Counted from the stretch's first letter, positions 1-11,790 are shown. The stretch is 64,000 bases of DNA from Sipunculus nudus (GCA_026874595.1 CM049313.1:74576659-74640658); one strand, 5' to 3'. The notes: generated by a model not told the origin, from the letters alone. Program-made: numbers and translations.

Positions 1-1820
1 TGGATAAGTGGCAAACTAGATTTCGAGAAAAGACTAGATTTTTTTCTCAGTAAAATAGATTGTAGGCTTTAGAGAAAAGCATTGGCATGATGTGACGTAC
101 TGGGCATTAAATCATGTTTATAGTCACACTTTTAATTTTAGCATCTTGTTGTAATATATGATTATATGATGCAGGGTCTTTGACAGAAAGGTGTGACACA
201 AGCGTGTCTAAGTGTCAAACACATATTTCACTACCTCATTACGCCACCTAGCGGCGAAAGCCAGAATTAAACGTTTAGTCATGATTTATATTAATGTTTT
301 TCGGCGGTTGTGCCGAGCGGTTTGATAAAGCCATTTCTAGAGCATTCAGATGTAGTGATTCTAATTTTGGCTTGTTTAAATTGAGGTGATGACGGTAATA
401 TATAATATTAGATACTTTCTATATTTTAGGTTGAGCCAAATTAGTCTGGTATTGTCTCAGGCGTTTACCTTTGTGATATATTCCATCGTGTAGCTTTTTT
501 CCAAATCAGCTGATGACAATTTTAAAATATTTCAATTTTTGAAAGTTAGAAGTGTAAACTTTCTGTGAGTAATCTTGCCTTTATAAGGAAGCATATGCAT
601 TCTCATGAATATTCATGCATAAATTCATGACTGTTCTTAAGTACTGAGTGTATTCTCATAAAATTCATTTAGTTAGCTAGTGACCGTAGAAAGCAGTAAT
701 TAGTTGCTCTTTATCGTTAGGTATAACGTTCTGATCTGAATGACATACATATATGTATGTTTGATACTATAAAGAATAAATTTGATTATATATGTTTGCG
801 AAATATCACTCGTCTCTTTTTGACAGATCACAGTGAGTATTTCGGCAAATCATTGTGTATACTATTGATTATGGACCTAGAATAAAAATTGCGCTAGTAT
901 ACGTTATAAACCCTCAAAACTTGTGACAGATGCTTAGGTAGTCAGCGCAGAATGTAGTCGAGGAATCACTTTTTAAATGACAATCATAAGATCAAAATGT
1001 GATTGAATTTTTAATTTCACATCTGATTTTATTTTCATATAATTATATTTACTTTTTTATATATTTACACCATCGATTTTATGTAAGTCTTTTGAATAAA
1101 TCTATATACAAACTGTATTTCCTGAGTGTATTTTTTTTTGTTTTTAAATAGTCCTACCATTTATATAACCCAGTTGGATACACCAGAGCGCAGCATTTAC
1201 AATGGAAAATATGTCAAGCAAAATGTTACAAATACTAGACAAGCGTACAAGTATTGGTGCGGGGTAACTGACTGGTTTTCGAAGCCTTTGCTGAAGGCAA
1301 TTCATCAATTTTGCTGCTATTCAGAGGTTAATTTCCTAATTAACTCAATAATCAGGGATCGATCTTGACAAAAAAGTAGTACTCGCACGAGGACCCCTGC
1401 AGTTGAGCCCAAAATCACCCGCCCACACAGGAAAACAAGCAGACCCCTTTTTCTGGTTTTACACTAAAGTAAAAGTACGGTTTGACCCTTACTTTGACCG
1501 GTTATGTTAAATTGAAATTATTTTGATTATGTATAGGTCAAATTCATGGGGCTAAACTACGTTCAAATTAACCATTTGCAAAGTTACTCATTAGTAAGCG
1601 AGAAGTATTTATACCAAGGGACAAGAATATTACGCCAAAATTCAATTGTTTTCTTATGACCTGTTAGTGTACAAAGGATATATAATTAGTACATACTTTA
1701 AGTTAGGTTTACGATAAAGCGTGTCTTAATAAGTTATTTTGGATAACATATACGCATTCACATACGTCGTACACGTACATAACAAACTCAAAATGTTTAT
1801 CTGTAATATCACTTTTTTTA
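1..1820. other. AT-rich stretch without a recognisable gene
   Basis: No ORF here resembles a known protein and I see no exon with flanking splice signals. Two small things stand out. A 12-bp palindrome ATGAATATTCAT lies near 605-616 and recurs at 15519 and 62869. A short tRNA-like piece near 308-320 reads TGCCGAGCGG, but has no matching B box downstream. The rest is unassigned, probably intergenic. Confidence 0.6.
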
Positions 1821-2156
1821 GGGTGCCTTTCCATACATGCGGGCCCCCGCGCGGATAAAATCCAACACGTGTTATCTCAGTCCCCTTTCCATACATGCAG
1901 GCCCCCGCGCGGGTCCCACATGCTGATCAAGCAGTGTTGGATTTCTGCGGGGGCCCGCATGCGGATGCCACCTGCGGTATATAAGTTCCTTTAATTTTTT
2001 TTGTCTTTGGAAAAGATAAAAGATCTGTTAGTGCATTAGACTGAATAAAAGATAGGCCACATATCACATGTTTTTATCGTGATTTAGATAGGCCCTACGG
2101 CCCAGAGGCCAACTCTAGGAAACGTAAACACGTGGCAGGAGAGATATGCTTGTATT

Positions 2157-2209
<53 letters not shown>

Positions 2210-2381
2210 GTTTAAACTGAATATTGGATTAGAATATTATGTACACTATTAAGAAATTATGATTATTACTATATAAGTGCACGACAACCCGCATATGGGG
2301 GAGCAGCACGTATGGAAAGGGGCTGCCCGCATACGGGCCCCCGCGCCGCCGGTGACAATCCGCATGTATGGAAAGGCGGCC
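1821..2381. mobile_element. MITE with terminal inverted repeats and TTA target duplication (PIF/Harbinger-like)
   Basis: The left end (1821) reads GGGTGCCTTTCCATACATGC and the reverse complement of the right end (2381) reads GGCCGCCTTTCCATACATGC, so the termini are near-perfect inverted repeats. TTA flanks both sides (1818-1820 and 2382-2384). A 3-bp TWA target duplication is typical of PIF/Harbinger transposons. The motif CCTTTCCATACATGC is repeated inside both ends (about 1885 left; about 2310-2325 right, with ACGTGC). GC-rich blocks of the type GCGGGCCCCCGCGCGG follow each copy, in both orientations. No transposase is present, so the element is non-autonomous. Its centre holds a (TA)n run. 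The family assignment is inferred from the target duplication and termini only. Confidence 0.75.
2161..2207. repeat. (AT)n microsatellite
   Basis: Uninterrupted AT dinucleotides inside the 1821-2381 MITE. Other runs of this kind in the window are listed separately. Confidence 0.95.
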
Positions 2382-2384
2382 TTA

Positions 2385-3884
2385 AACACTTGCGAGTCCT
2401 ACAAATCTGTTCTTAAAAGATAAAATATTAATGAAATATATTTATAACGAACGTTTAAATTAATTATACCAGTCTGAAGATTACAACTATACTTGCGAGT
2501 ATTTCTTCTCCAGTTATGGGATTGATAACTGTGGCTTCTGCCGGTGTCATGGAAACTTGTATTTCCCCCCGTCTACTTTCAGACTTCTCTGTTACTTTAA
2601 TATAATTGGACGGAAGCTTTAAAATACTTAAAGCGCCTATATTTTTCCGGACATGGTTCGATAACCTGCTCATTAGGCGGTAACTCTCAAACAACGTTAT
2701 AACAAAAGCGGGCCACTGTGATCAATCAGGGCGCTCTTCTTACATTGTGACATGTTGAAAGATGGGTTGATTTGTCAGACGAGAACCTGTTTGAATGCTC
2801 TCCAAAGATTACTATGTTGAGCTTAAGTTTGATTAGTTACATTCACATTTATGACGTAGTGTACTCTACGTTCTCGTGGATTAAAAAAATATTGCCGAGG
2901 GCATGGCCTTTTAACAGAACTGCACTCGCCTATACACGGGATTTTTACTCGTCTCGGGCGAGTGGGACAGGGTTGATGTCCAACCCTGCAATAATTCGTT
3001 ATTTCTTCACAATTAATATGTGCTACTATGGTTCCAGCATTATTTCACCATTTATGCCTCACTTTGGTGAGCTATTAAGAAACTATTTTGATGCTAACGG
3101 GCTGATGGTTTAACAAAAATTTTGGTACCGGTGGCCGCTTTCAAGGGCCTATTTTTCACACAAATCCAAGACTTTATATGCATTTGCCTCACTTAAGATT
3201 CATTAACATTTAACACAAATGACGTACAAAAACTTCAGTCATTGGTCCAACGTGATGTCATTTGTCGGAACCTAATCGATAAGATATTGGTCCAAATGGT
3301 CGTTGATGTACCGACCTTATAGAAGCGGGACACAATATTTATTAAATAACGCTTGGTATCCCATCGAAAGCCATTGACAGAATGTGTCCTCGGTTTGTCA
3401 AGCCGCAGCCCTTGTACCAATTCAGATTTATCCGACTTCACAAGTCGCCAGCATTGTGTTATATGTGATTATTTCAATGCGGATATACCTAGAAAATTGC
3501 TGTTAGGTTCTTACGCGTTAAAGAAAGAAAATCTGAACGCGTTTACTCTCATTATGCTGTACAGTTTAAATTATAGGGATTTAAGCGTCTGTGTTATGTC
3601 ATTATTTCTTGAAACGAGGAGAAATGCAGACACGCTTTAGTATTAGTATAACGCGGGTTCACCTGGCCAGCTGCTCACAAAGGCTGGCCTATAATACCTG
3701 AATGAGGTGGTTTCCCCGGGGACGAATGAATCGCCCATTGCACGATGTTATATAATATATTTTAATTGTATCCGCCAATACTACATTTTCACGCGGGTTA
3801 AGCCGCCGCCGCGTTCCCTTCCGGAGAACTTCTCTAAGACCCTCTTTCCGAAAACTAGCATAATTATTGGGTCCCATGTGCCTA
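2385..3884. other. Unassigned stretch, no gene seen
   Basis: Several short ORFs occur on both strands, up to 133 codons, and overlap each other. None has a recognisable domain or plausible splice context. The right part (about 3690-3885) leads into the tandem array that starts near 3885 and may be its degraded flank. Confidence 0.5.
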
Positions 3885-4440
3885 ACAAACACTGGTGGCT
3901 CCACCTGCAATCCTTTTCGTGCTGTACGCATCTAGGTGTCTTACTGATGATAGCCCATATCTCAGGAGTGGTTCGATGTACTGGGCTGAAATTCTATAGA
4001 TTGCGGATACCTCAATCTCGTATTCGAGACTGGTGGTGCCACCTACAATCATTTTCGCGTGGCGTCCATCCATGCGTTTGTTATCTGTTCGTCTTAGTGA
4101 TTGGTTAAATGTATTGGGCTGAATACCTCCATCTCGTACTCAAAACTGGTAGCGCCATTTGCAATCGATTTCGTGTGGCGTCCATCAATGCATTTGCTTT
4201 GGGTGAAAATCACTCATATCTCAGTAGTGGTTCAATGTATTTGTCTGAAATTTGGCATTTCCATCCATCTTGGAGAGTTTCCTCGTAGGTCAGAGAGTGG
4301 CGCCATCTACCTCCCCATTTTCGTAGCATTCATTGATGATCTTTTCTATGGAGTTGTTTGTTGTTTCGGCCTGAAATTTTGCATGTTCATCTGTCTGTAC
4401 AGGGTCAAGGTCGATAGAGCCAATGATATGACCCTGTGAG
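3885..4440. repeat. Degenerate tandem array, unit about 115-146 bp (left half)
   Basis: The unit begins with a CTGGTGGTGCCACCTACAAT-like block, seen near 3891, 4029, 4145 and 4291. It continues through an ATCTCAGGAGTGGTT-like and a GGCCTGAAATTT-like segment to a CCATCTTGGA-like segment. Spacings are 138, 116 and 146 bp, so the copies have diverged and carry indels. The same unit resumes at 5225-5690, so the array appears interrupted by the element at about 4450-5210. ORFs in this stretch are by-products of the repeat. Confidence 0.7.
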
Positions 4441-4754
4441 AAAATGTGCACACAACACAGAACTTCAGCGGCCTTGACTGACATTGACCCTGGTTGCTTG
4501 GGCAAGCACTGAATACAACCATTGCGGTCCACATGCAGCTAATATCTCCTGTGGGGAACGGATTTTTGTAAATTGTATGTGGTACGATGTTTTGTCAGTC
4601 ATTCGGTTTTCACAGGAAAAAATTAAGTAAAACAACTGAGAGGTTTAATTCTACGTTACCATTATAGAGAATCACAGATGACAGGTATCATAGTCATGAA
4701 ATACGTAAGTCATTGCTGATGAGCACTATGTCAGGGTCAAGCGATTACGAAGTT

Positions 4755-5206
4755 TGATGATCAGCGAAATAGGTGGTAGAAAGGTTTCATGCATAATAAG
4801 TAACACATTAAAAGTGTTTTCGTTGTTTGCAAATATGAAACACTTATAGAATATGTATCTTTAAATCAAGTTAAATCACATAATAGTCGGAGGTTGTTAT
4901 ATGGGGCTAATTTGTCTAAAATAAATGCTTGGATTGAAAGGTTCCTGATCAGCGCCGCTGATCAGCGAAATAATCTCTGGCACGTAACTTGCGTTTCATG
5001 TATAATTATGAACACAATAAAAATATATGCATATGTTTGTAAATACGTAATACTGATAGGAAAGGTGTCTTTTTATCATATTTAATCACAAAATAGGCGG
5101 AGGTTGCTATATTGGAGATAATTTGCCTCAAATCAATGCTGTTATTTAAAGGTGGCCGATCAGCGCGCTGATCAACGTTTTATACTGCAGACCGCTGATC
5201 AGCGAA
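4755..5206. repeat. GATCAGCG-palindrome tandem repeat, unit about 200-235 bp
   Basis: Two full units and part of a third. Each carries GATCAGCG followed by a TTTCATG...AATAA segment, then AATAGGCGGAGGTTG-like and GGAGATAATTTGCCT-like segments, ending in another GATCAGCG. At 4945-4967 CTGATCAGCG is followed by its inverted copy CGCTGATCAG, and at 5158-5174 GATCAGCG meets CGCTGATC, giving perfect hairpins at unit junctions. It sits between the two halves of the 3885-5690 array, which suggests insertion followed by tandem amplification, or one composite element. Confidence 0.65.
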
Positions 5207-5224
5207 TTATACCCTCCCGTCTTG

Positions 5225-5690
5225 GGTAGGTTTCATTCACGAGCCTAGTGGAACCACCTGCAATCACGTATTTGTAGAATACGTTCATGTTTTAATCTCA
5301 GGATTTGTTTAATGAATCATCCTGAAATTTCATGTCCACAGATTTTGGATACCTCCTTCTCATACACAAGCCATGTGGCACCACCTACAATCATTTTTAC
5401 ATATCGTTGATCCAATATACACCAGACAGGTGGCGCCACCTTCCTTTTCGTTTTCGTAGAATGTATTGCTTTTTCTCAGGAGTGGTTTTATGTATTCACC
5501 TGTATATCTGTATGTCCAAAGATCTTAGAATGGTTTATCTTGTGTACAAGACTGCTTGGACCACCTACAATCAATGTCACCTTGTATCCATCTGTAGATC
5601 TGTTTTGGCGAAAACTGCATACATATGAGAAGTTTAACCATGTATCAGCCTGAAATTTTGAAATTTATCCATCTTGGATAACTTTGTCAT
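5225..5690. repeat. Degenerate tandem array, right half
   Basis: Further copies of the 3885-4440 unit. CCACCTGCAATC or CCACCTACAATC anchors lie near 5252, 5378 and 5560, with a variant GGCGCCACCTTCC near 5433. ATCTCAGGA-like and CCTGAAATTTCATG-like segments lie in the same order between them. Copies are more divergent than in the left half. No protein-coding function is supported. Confidence 0.65.
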
Positions 5691-5839
5691 ATACAACAAT
5701 ATTTCTTAGTTTCGTCAACCCATCCGTCTTGGAATACTTTTGCACGTCTAGTGCCACAAATTTGGAGCATGTTATGTAAGGAACCTAAAGTGCCTTACTA
5801 TACCCATATCTCTGTGATCTGGAGGTTACATGGAGTCGC

Positions 5840-6005
5840 CCCTTTTTCTAGACAAAAATGTTTTTTGAAGATTTAGATTGCGTCCATAATTTAATGGAAT
5901 GTTCCTTGGGTGTTACCCTAATCTTCAACAAAATTTAATCAAATCCGTTCAAACATAACTGCGTTAGGTTGCTAACAGACAAACCAACTCAGGCGAAAAT
6001 AAAAC
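5840..6005. repeat. Dispersed repeat, copy 1 (pairs with 17745-17935)
   Basis: Shares, in the same order, an AATGTTTTTTG/ATGTTTTATGG region, a TTTAATG...TGTTCCTT region, a TTTAATCAAATCCGTT/TTGATTAAAATCCGTT region and a GTTGCTAACAGACAAACCAAC-like region with 17745-17935. Both copies end in an AACCAAC...CGAAAATAAAACA-like tail. This is an unclassified interspersed repeat with no ORF. Confidence 0.6.
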
Positions 6006-6040
6006 ACCCCGCCCCCTAGAAAAAGGTTGTGTACTTGTCG

Positions 6041-6424
6041 ACAGAGACCAAATCATGGTAAGGCTGGCTTGTTTTGGTTCATGTAGTTGCCGACAGATGT
6101 CGCTTCTGGTGCGAACCTCTGATGCAACTACCCGAGAAATTAAAAGGAGACCTTGTATTTTCTACCTGGCTTCAGTTCAAATGCATTAGCATTTGAAAAT
6201 GTAGAAATTCCATTTAAATGCAGAGCCATAAGAAACATTGGTTTTACAATTAGATATGCAATAACGAATAATGATCACGTTTAAAATAATAATCCCATAT
6301 TAAACCCACATTAGGATTCATATACTTATTTGTCAACAATGTCTTCTACCACAACCGGTTTAAGTAGATCCATACACAGTTTTTATTTCAATCACACAAA
6401 TTTTCCAATACCAGGTGGCAACAT
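6041..6424. other. Unassigned AT-rich stretch
   Basis: No gene or repeat recognised between the dispersed repeat and the SINE. Confidence 0.5.
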
Positions 6425-6660
6425 TAAAAGCGGTCAAGTTCAAATACTGTGGCTCAGGGGAAGGGAGATCGTGAGTTCGAATCCCACCCAGAAGACTGCC
6501 CAACAGTCGTGTTTCACTCACAAACGAGTGCACCTTTCCGGGGGTTCCACGATCGGTGTTATGACCGGGCAATGGGGATGACACACACCCAGGACCATCA
6601 GGGGAGGTACACCAGGATAATCGAGTGTTAGGACCTGTCACATAGTCCGAAACCGAAACA
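6425..6660 (+). mobile_element. tRNA-derived SINE, family 1, plus orientation
   Basis: A pol III-like head shows an A-box-like TGTGGCTCAGGGG near 6449 and a clear B box GAGTTCGAATCCC at 6473-6485. They are only about 24 bp apart, so the tRNA-like middle is partly deleted. The body has a CCCAACAGTCGTG block, an ACTCACAAACG block, a GGGGGTTCC block and a GGTGTTATGACC block. The same blocks occur in the same order on the minus strand at 9770-9990, which shows an interspersed family. Short ORFs in both strands here are not genes. Confidence 0.75.
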
Positions 6661-8016
6661 TAGCTATTTAGATGTACATTGTTAAGCAAGCATTAATACA
6701 TGGAGGCGGTTATCTAAGAAAAAAAAAGTTCAAAGTCAAATGCATTTGTCAGTAGATTTTCATTAGCAATTGCCTTTGATAATTATATCTCCGCCAGGTG
6801 GCAATAGGTATTAAACTTCGTGCATCCTCAGTTTGTGGCCATTCCCGTCAAAACTATGATGTATATAATAAAGTTATGATCCTGTACTTTTTCCTCAAGG
6901 AAAGTGAGAGAGTCCCTTTGTAAGAACCTCCACAATTGTGATGGTTATCATACAGTAAAAGAGAGTACAGCGCCACCTATCGTCTGATATTGACCGGATA
7001 AACACAATAATCTTTCATACATCCTATGAAATAGCGAAGTGTTTTTGTTTTCATATTTTTTATAAGTTTATATAAAGCCTATGAATATTTCAAATATTCC
7101 ATAAAATAATATATCAAGATTCGTTTTTTATTTGTGGGCAGTTAAAAGGAAAAACGATAAAAAGCAATAAAGTACAACAGTAAGGATAAAATGAATAAAT
7201 ATGAACTCGCGCTCACCTATGATAAAATAATCATGTCGAAGAGCTGCTTTGGACACCTGTCAGATACACAAAGCTTTCCTTCGAAGAGCTTAAAACACAA
7301 TACATGGCTTACATGCTACAGGAAAATATGCATGAAAGATTATTTGATAGCTTCTTTGCTTCCGTAGTTTTTGTGGGTACGTGCGTATATATATTATGTT
7401 TGCAAACCCCCCCTCGCATTATATCTGTTACTTGAGGGTCGCAGTTGATAAGGCAAATTTGAACCACTTGTTTTCTTCAGCCCGCCCTAGCATTTTCTTA
7501 ATGCAATTATGAGATTAATAAATATTAAAAAAAGTATGATTTTACACGCATAAAAAGGAATTATTAATACCAGCGGTTTTTCAAATATTTCAACATGTGA
7601 CTTGTGACATCCCGGTTTTACTGTGTACGCAAAATGGCAGCCCCATGAGCGGTCTCGAGAAACTGGCAGAATTAAACCCGTCAAGGTTCGATAAGGCCCC
7701 TGGACTGCGACACGAAAGTACCCTGAGGACCACGCACAGGCTAGAATCTACCTGTAGCTGCGACCATAATTTTTTTTTTCATGGGGACGTACGTGGGCAA
7801 TGTTTAAAGTTGAATAACTTTTTTTTTACCACGCCCAAATCCTCGATTACAGTAGGATTACCTGGGGACAGACGTTGCCAAGCCATTTTCGCCGGGATAA
7901 CCGGAAACTCTAAAGTAAACATCTTGTATCCTTCGATTAGTCAGAGAATTTTCTTAATGAAATTATAAGAATAATAAATGTTCTCGAAAAACGTATGATT
8001 TAACACTCATAAAAGG

Positions 8017-8020
<4 letters not shown>
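6661..8020. other. Unassigned stretch, no gene seen
   Basis: ORFs on opposite strands overlap around 7490-7970 without a recognisable domain. Two A/T-rich patches (about 7500-7560 and 7940-8010) read alike, with TTTTCTTAATG, ATTATGAGATTAATAAAT and a TATGATTTnACACnCATAAAAGGA segment, so this is probably a repeated unit about 440 bp apart. Confidence 0.5.
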
Positions 8021-8021
<1 letters not shown>

Positions 8022-8077
<56 letters not shown>

Positions 8078-8092
8078 TATATGCGTGTTGGA
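8022..8092. repeat. (TA)n microsatellite
   Basis: About 70 bp of near-perfect TA repeats with one AC interruption near 8072. Confidence 0.95.
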
Positions 8093-9555
8093 GCAGATGA
8101 TCATGCAAGGTCCCCTGTTTTTCTTGTTTTGTTATTTTCTTTTAATGTTAGCTTAACAAAGTATGTACATCTGCGAATCCAATTCAGTAGCACACACTTG
8201 CTCTTATTCTTTATCCTGCCGTTAACCAGGCTCGGTGACTACTGCACCAGCGAGAATTCATCACCCCTGTTTCTAGATCATACCATGCACTGAGGAGTTG
8301 AGTGTACACTCCACATGCTGTGGTCGTATTATATCCTTTCTATTAGTCCATTTCTCTTTGCACGGGCAGCATTTGATTTTTTGATAATGATAAATGTAAG
8401 GATTTTTTTTTATATATCATGAATTGTTTTAAAACTAGACCGCTAGATGGCGCTTTACAGTGTCCACTGTTGTAATGTTTATTAAAACTGTGCACTTAAT
8501 AAAGGCGGCCTCCAATCCATCCATTTTCATTTTCCCGATTTATTGTCCGTTTTTATAAATCGGTAGGATCGGAAAATGTGAGGGTGCTGCCGGTTCGATT
8601 TATTTGAATGACCAGCCGGTGTTACCTTTGACAAACGGTAGATATTTTCATCAGTAATGACGAAAACAGAAATCCAGGAGACGAAATAAGAAGGGACCAC
8701 AGAATCCTGGGAATGCGCTAAGAAACCAGAAGGGACCAATAAAATTCGGTGACGTGCACTCTGCAATGCGCCGGCTGAAAAAAAATGAATAAAAATAACA
8801 AATTAATAAAACAAGAAAGGTTCAGTGGATTGAAGGTATGTTTTAAGATAGGGTTTATGAGAAGCGATGCCATCTTCATACCACAGAGTCTGTTGCTACA
8901 CTTTCACAGACCTTGATTCAGCCACCCCCTCTGGTGTGTATTTCCTGAATACCTGACATGCTCCAAGTGTTCGGGCCGAAATCACGACTGTCAACGAAAA
9001 AAATTGCGGACTATTCACTGTTCTTACAAACTCCGCGTAAAACAAGTGTATACGCGAGTCATTTGATTGGTTTTTATTTAAAAAAATAGAGGACGGTTTA
9101 ATCAAGGTCCGTGAAGGTCCGTGAAAGCGTAACCACAGGCTTGGTAGTGTGAAGATGAGGTTCCCAGCGTCTATATTCATAATTAGGAATATTGGGGATG
9201 GTAAACTACGATAGAAATTGTAACAATGAGAATTAATATAACCAATGTTGGTACAGCACTGAAAATAACCTGCGATTTCATTGGTACGATAAATGTGAAG
9301 TGGAGCCGTTGATCCGCAAGGTGCATAGGCCGGGTCCTTGGCCAGGCCATTAGTAATTATACGTGCCGTTGTAACAGTTAAAACCATGACTCCATGGTAA
9401 AATTAAACATTATTTCAAGCCCCCTCAGACGCAACGGATTCCAACGTGTGTGAATTAGTCATAAAATTTGCCACGAGATGGCACAAATTACATTGTCTTT
9501 CAGGTACTACCATGTGGGAGCCGATCAATAAAATTATAAGAAAAAAACATCTGCC
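8093..9555. other. Unassigned stretch, no gene seen
   Basis: The longest ORF is 163 codons on the minus strand at 8896-9387. It has no family resemblance and no supporting splice or start context. I see no repeat with a second copy in this window. Confidence 0.5.
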
Positions 9556-9558
9556 CTG

Positions 9559-9608
<50 letters not shown>
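9556..9608. repeat. (TC)n microsatellite
   Basis: CT dinucleotide run with a single TTT interruption near its left end. Confidence 0.95.
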
Positions 9609-9610
<2 letters not shown>

Positions 9611-9769
9611 GGTTGATTATGTATAAATCATTTGTGGATATTACTAAAATGACCGTTATACGTGGAAAATTATTACTCAACAGCCAAAAATAGGTCCTTG
9701 TAAAATCTCTATCTAAATTTTGTCTCTTTGACCTGTCAGCTTGGCTGCAAGAACATGCTTTTGAGCAAC

Positions 9770-9990
9770 AAGAAAGCCCCTGCGGGGGGGGGGGGGGTAT
9801 TCATACAAAAAGGCTTGGTCATAACACCCAGGAACCCCGAAAAAAAACCAAACGTTTGTGAGGATGGCACGGCTGTTGGACACTATCTGCAGAGGGCTCT
9901 ACCTGGACCTGGGCTGATCAAGACAAATCTCACCGCTCTTCGGCAGTGGTTCGAAATCACGCCCTCTGCTGTTGACAACAGAAGCCGGTG
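9770..9990 (-). mobile_element. tRNA-derived SINE, family 1, minus orientation
   Basis: On the minus strand the body repeats the blocks of the copy at 6425-6660: a B-box-like TTTCGAACCAC, then CCAACAGCCGTG, CCTCACAAACG, GGGGTTCCTGG and GTGTTATGACC. A 14-base G run (9784-9797, plus strand) lies at its distal end. The plus-strand ORF across it is not a gene. Confidence 0.7.
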
Positions 9991-9995
9991 AAAGT

Positions 9996-10740
9996 CAAAT
10001 TCGTTTTAGAATTCAAAGCTGTTGAACAAAAACTCACCATGGATATAAATTGAAAGAGTGTATTTCAATAACACACAAACGCAAGAATTGAACAAAATTA
10101 GCCCATCCGGTTCTTTAGAAATGTTACTTAAAATGTTAAATTTCACTGATTTTAAATAACATTTCATACTTAAGTTACAGTATCTCAATAATCAAAGTAT
10201 CTTTTACCATTACATTTGCGATGTATATTCAGCTTAGAAAGGATTATTGTTGATGCGACCACCAGCTATAACTTGATCTTACCCTCCCTAATTATAACAC
10301 CAGTCATGACACCCATTGTAACATTTTCTAATCTGTCGGTTCATATATATTGTTTGTCCTAAAACTTTTATTGCTTATTAACAATGCATCGCATGACAAG
10401 TTTAGCAAAACTGGTGACACAAATATTTTTACGCATTCTCTTGTTTTTGAAAATACTAAATAACTTACAGCAATTGTGCCATTTTCCATAGCTTTCGTGC
10501 ATTTTTTATATTGTCCCTGTTGGAATACCATACCCCCGCCTCCACGCACACACACATTTGTGCATTTAGTTGTTGGGTTCCACAATATTGTTGAAATGGA
10601 TGAATCATGTCATGTTATCAGTCACTTTGGATTCCTGTCTATTCTTAAAAACTGTAATTCTCTTGTCTTTTATGAAATCTCTAAAAATGTAACACCGTTT
10701 TGTCAGTTATTCATATTTTACGGATTCACACCAGATATAC
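9996..10740. other. Unassigned AT-rich stretch
   Basis: No gene or second-copy repeat recognised. It ends at the (ATCAT)n tail of the LINE. Confidence 0.5.
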
Positions 10741-10767
10741 AATGATATGATATGATATGATATGATA
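10741..10767 (-). repeat. (ATCAT)n 3' tail of the LINE
   Basis: Five near-perfect TATGA units on the plus strand (ATCAT on the LINE sense strand) directly follow the LINE 3' end. Short terminal repeats of this kind replace poly(A) in L2/CR1-like elements, which supports 10741 as the 3' boundary. Confidence 0.8.
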
Positions 10768-11700
10768 GAGTTCATTTATAAAGCGCAAATATAATATACA
10801 TTTCTATGCGCTGATACAAAGGGTTAAGAAAATAAGTATGTCTTGAGAGCACGCTTAAATGATTCAATATGTGTACACGCTCTAACAGAGTCTGGTAAAG
10901 AATTCCATGCGGTGGCAGCGTACTTGGAAAATTGTCTGTCACCATATACATTATGGGAGCGAGGTACACAGACTATCCTGTGAGCATCAGAAGAACGAAG
11001 AGACCTGCGGGGAGAATATTCCACAAACAGTTTGCGCAAATACAGTGGATACAGGCTATCATTCAGCGCTTTAAACCTGTGTGAGGACTTTAAATGTGAT
11101 TCTCTTTTCGACAGGCAGCCAGTGAAGCTGTCTTAGAACAGGTCCGATGCTGTCGTACTTCCTGGACCTGGTAAGTAATCGGGCTGATGCGTTTTGTGCA
11201 AGTTGGAGGCGATGGATGTTAGCATTGGAAGTTCCAGTTAGCAGGCTGTTGTTGTTGTCCAATCTTGATGTAATCAGTGCGTTGATGGTCTTTGCAGCTG
11301 TCTGGTCATCAAGATGGTTCCGGATCTTACCAATTCTGCGAAGATGGTAAAAAATGTTCTTCACGACTGATCTTGTCTGACCCTCCATACTCATATTGGC
11401 ATCGAAATTGGCCCCAAGATTTCTGACAGTGTGTACTGGTCTTATTTCTGCACTACCAATACAGATCTTAGGTTCAGCGCTAAGGATCTTATTAAGATGG
11501 TACCTGGGTGATATGATAAGGAGTTCGGTTTTGGAATCATTCAACTTTAGTTTGTTCTTAATCATCCACGCTCTAACACCAGCTGCACATTGTTCAATCT
11601 TCCTCAGGGATTGAGCAAGGCCGTGCTGGTCACTGAGTTTGAAGAATTCATAAAGTTGGGTGTCATCAGCGTATCCGTGTCTATGTACACCAAAGGCAAT
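10741..11700 (-). pseudogene. 5'-truncated LINE (L2/CR1-type) reverse transcriptase, frameshifted
   Basis: The minus strand encodes the C-terminal half of a non-LTR retrotransposon reverse transcriptase. The catalytic box reads YADDTQLY near 11673. It is followed by KLNDSKTELLII, a NLGANFDANMSM-type motif and the thumb-like LRQLHWLPVEKRITFK near 11110. A stop at 11071 coincides with a short deletion, and the frame resumes at 11039-10824 with AATAWNSLPDSVR and FKRALKTYLF, typical of L2/CR1/Jockey C-termini. The 3' end carries the pentamer tail listed separately. There is no endonuclease domain or first ORF, and homology stops near 11700. This is a dead copy; the exact clade is inferred from these motifs only. 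Confidence 0.85.
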
Positions 11701-11790
11701 AAAATAAAATCCATAGATCAGCAAAATATGGGGCACATATAGTATGGTTACCACCCCTCCCTTGATTATAAAAGTTTTGGACGTAAATGT

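Noticed and set aside
308-375. tRNA-Leu/Ser-like TGCCGAGCGG segment
   Set aside because: No B box at the right distance and no acceptor stem; most likely chance or a very old remnant.
2772-3113. 113-codon plus-strand ORF
   Set aside because: No start, splice or family support, and its composition is that of the surrounding DNA.
8896-9387. 163-codon minus-strand ORF
   Set aside because: No domain resemblance or splice context; chance open frame in an AT-rich region is the simpler reading.
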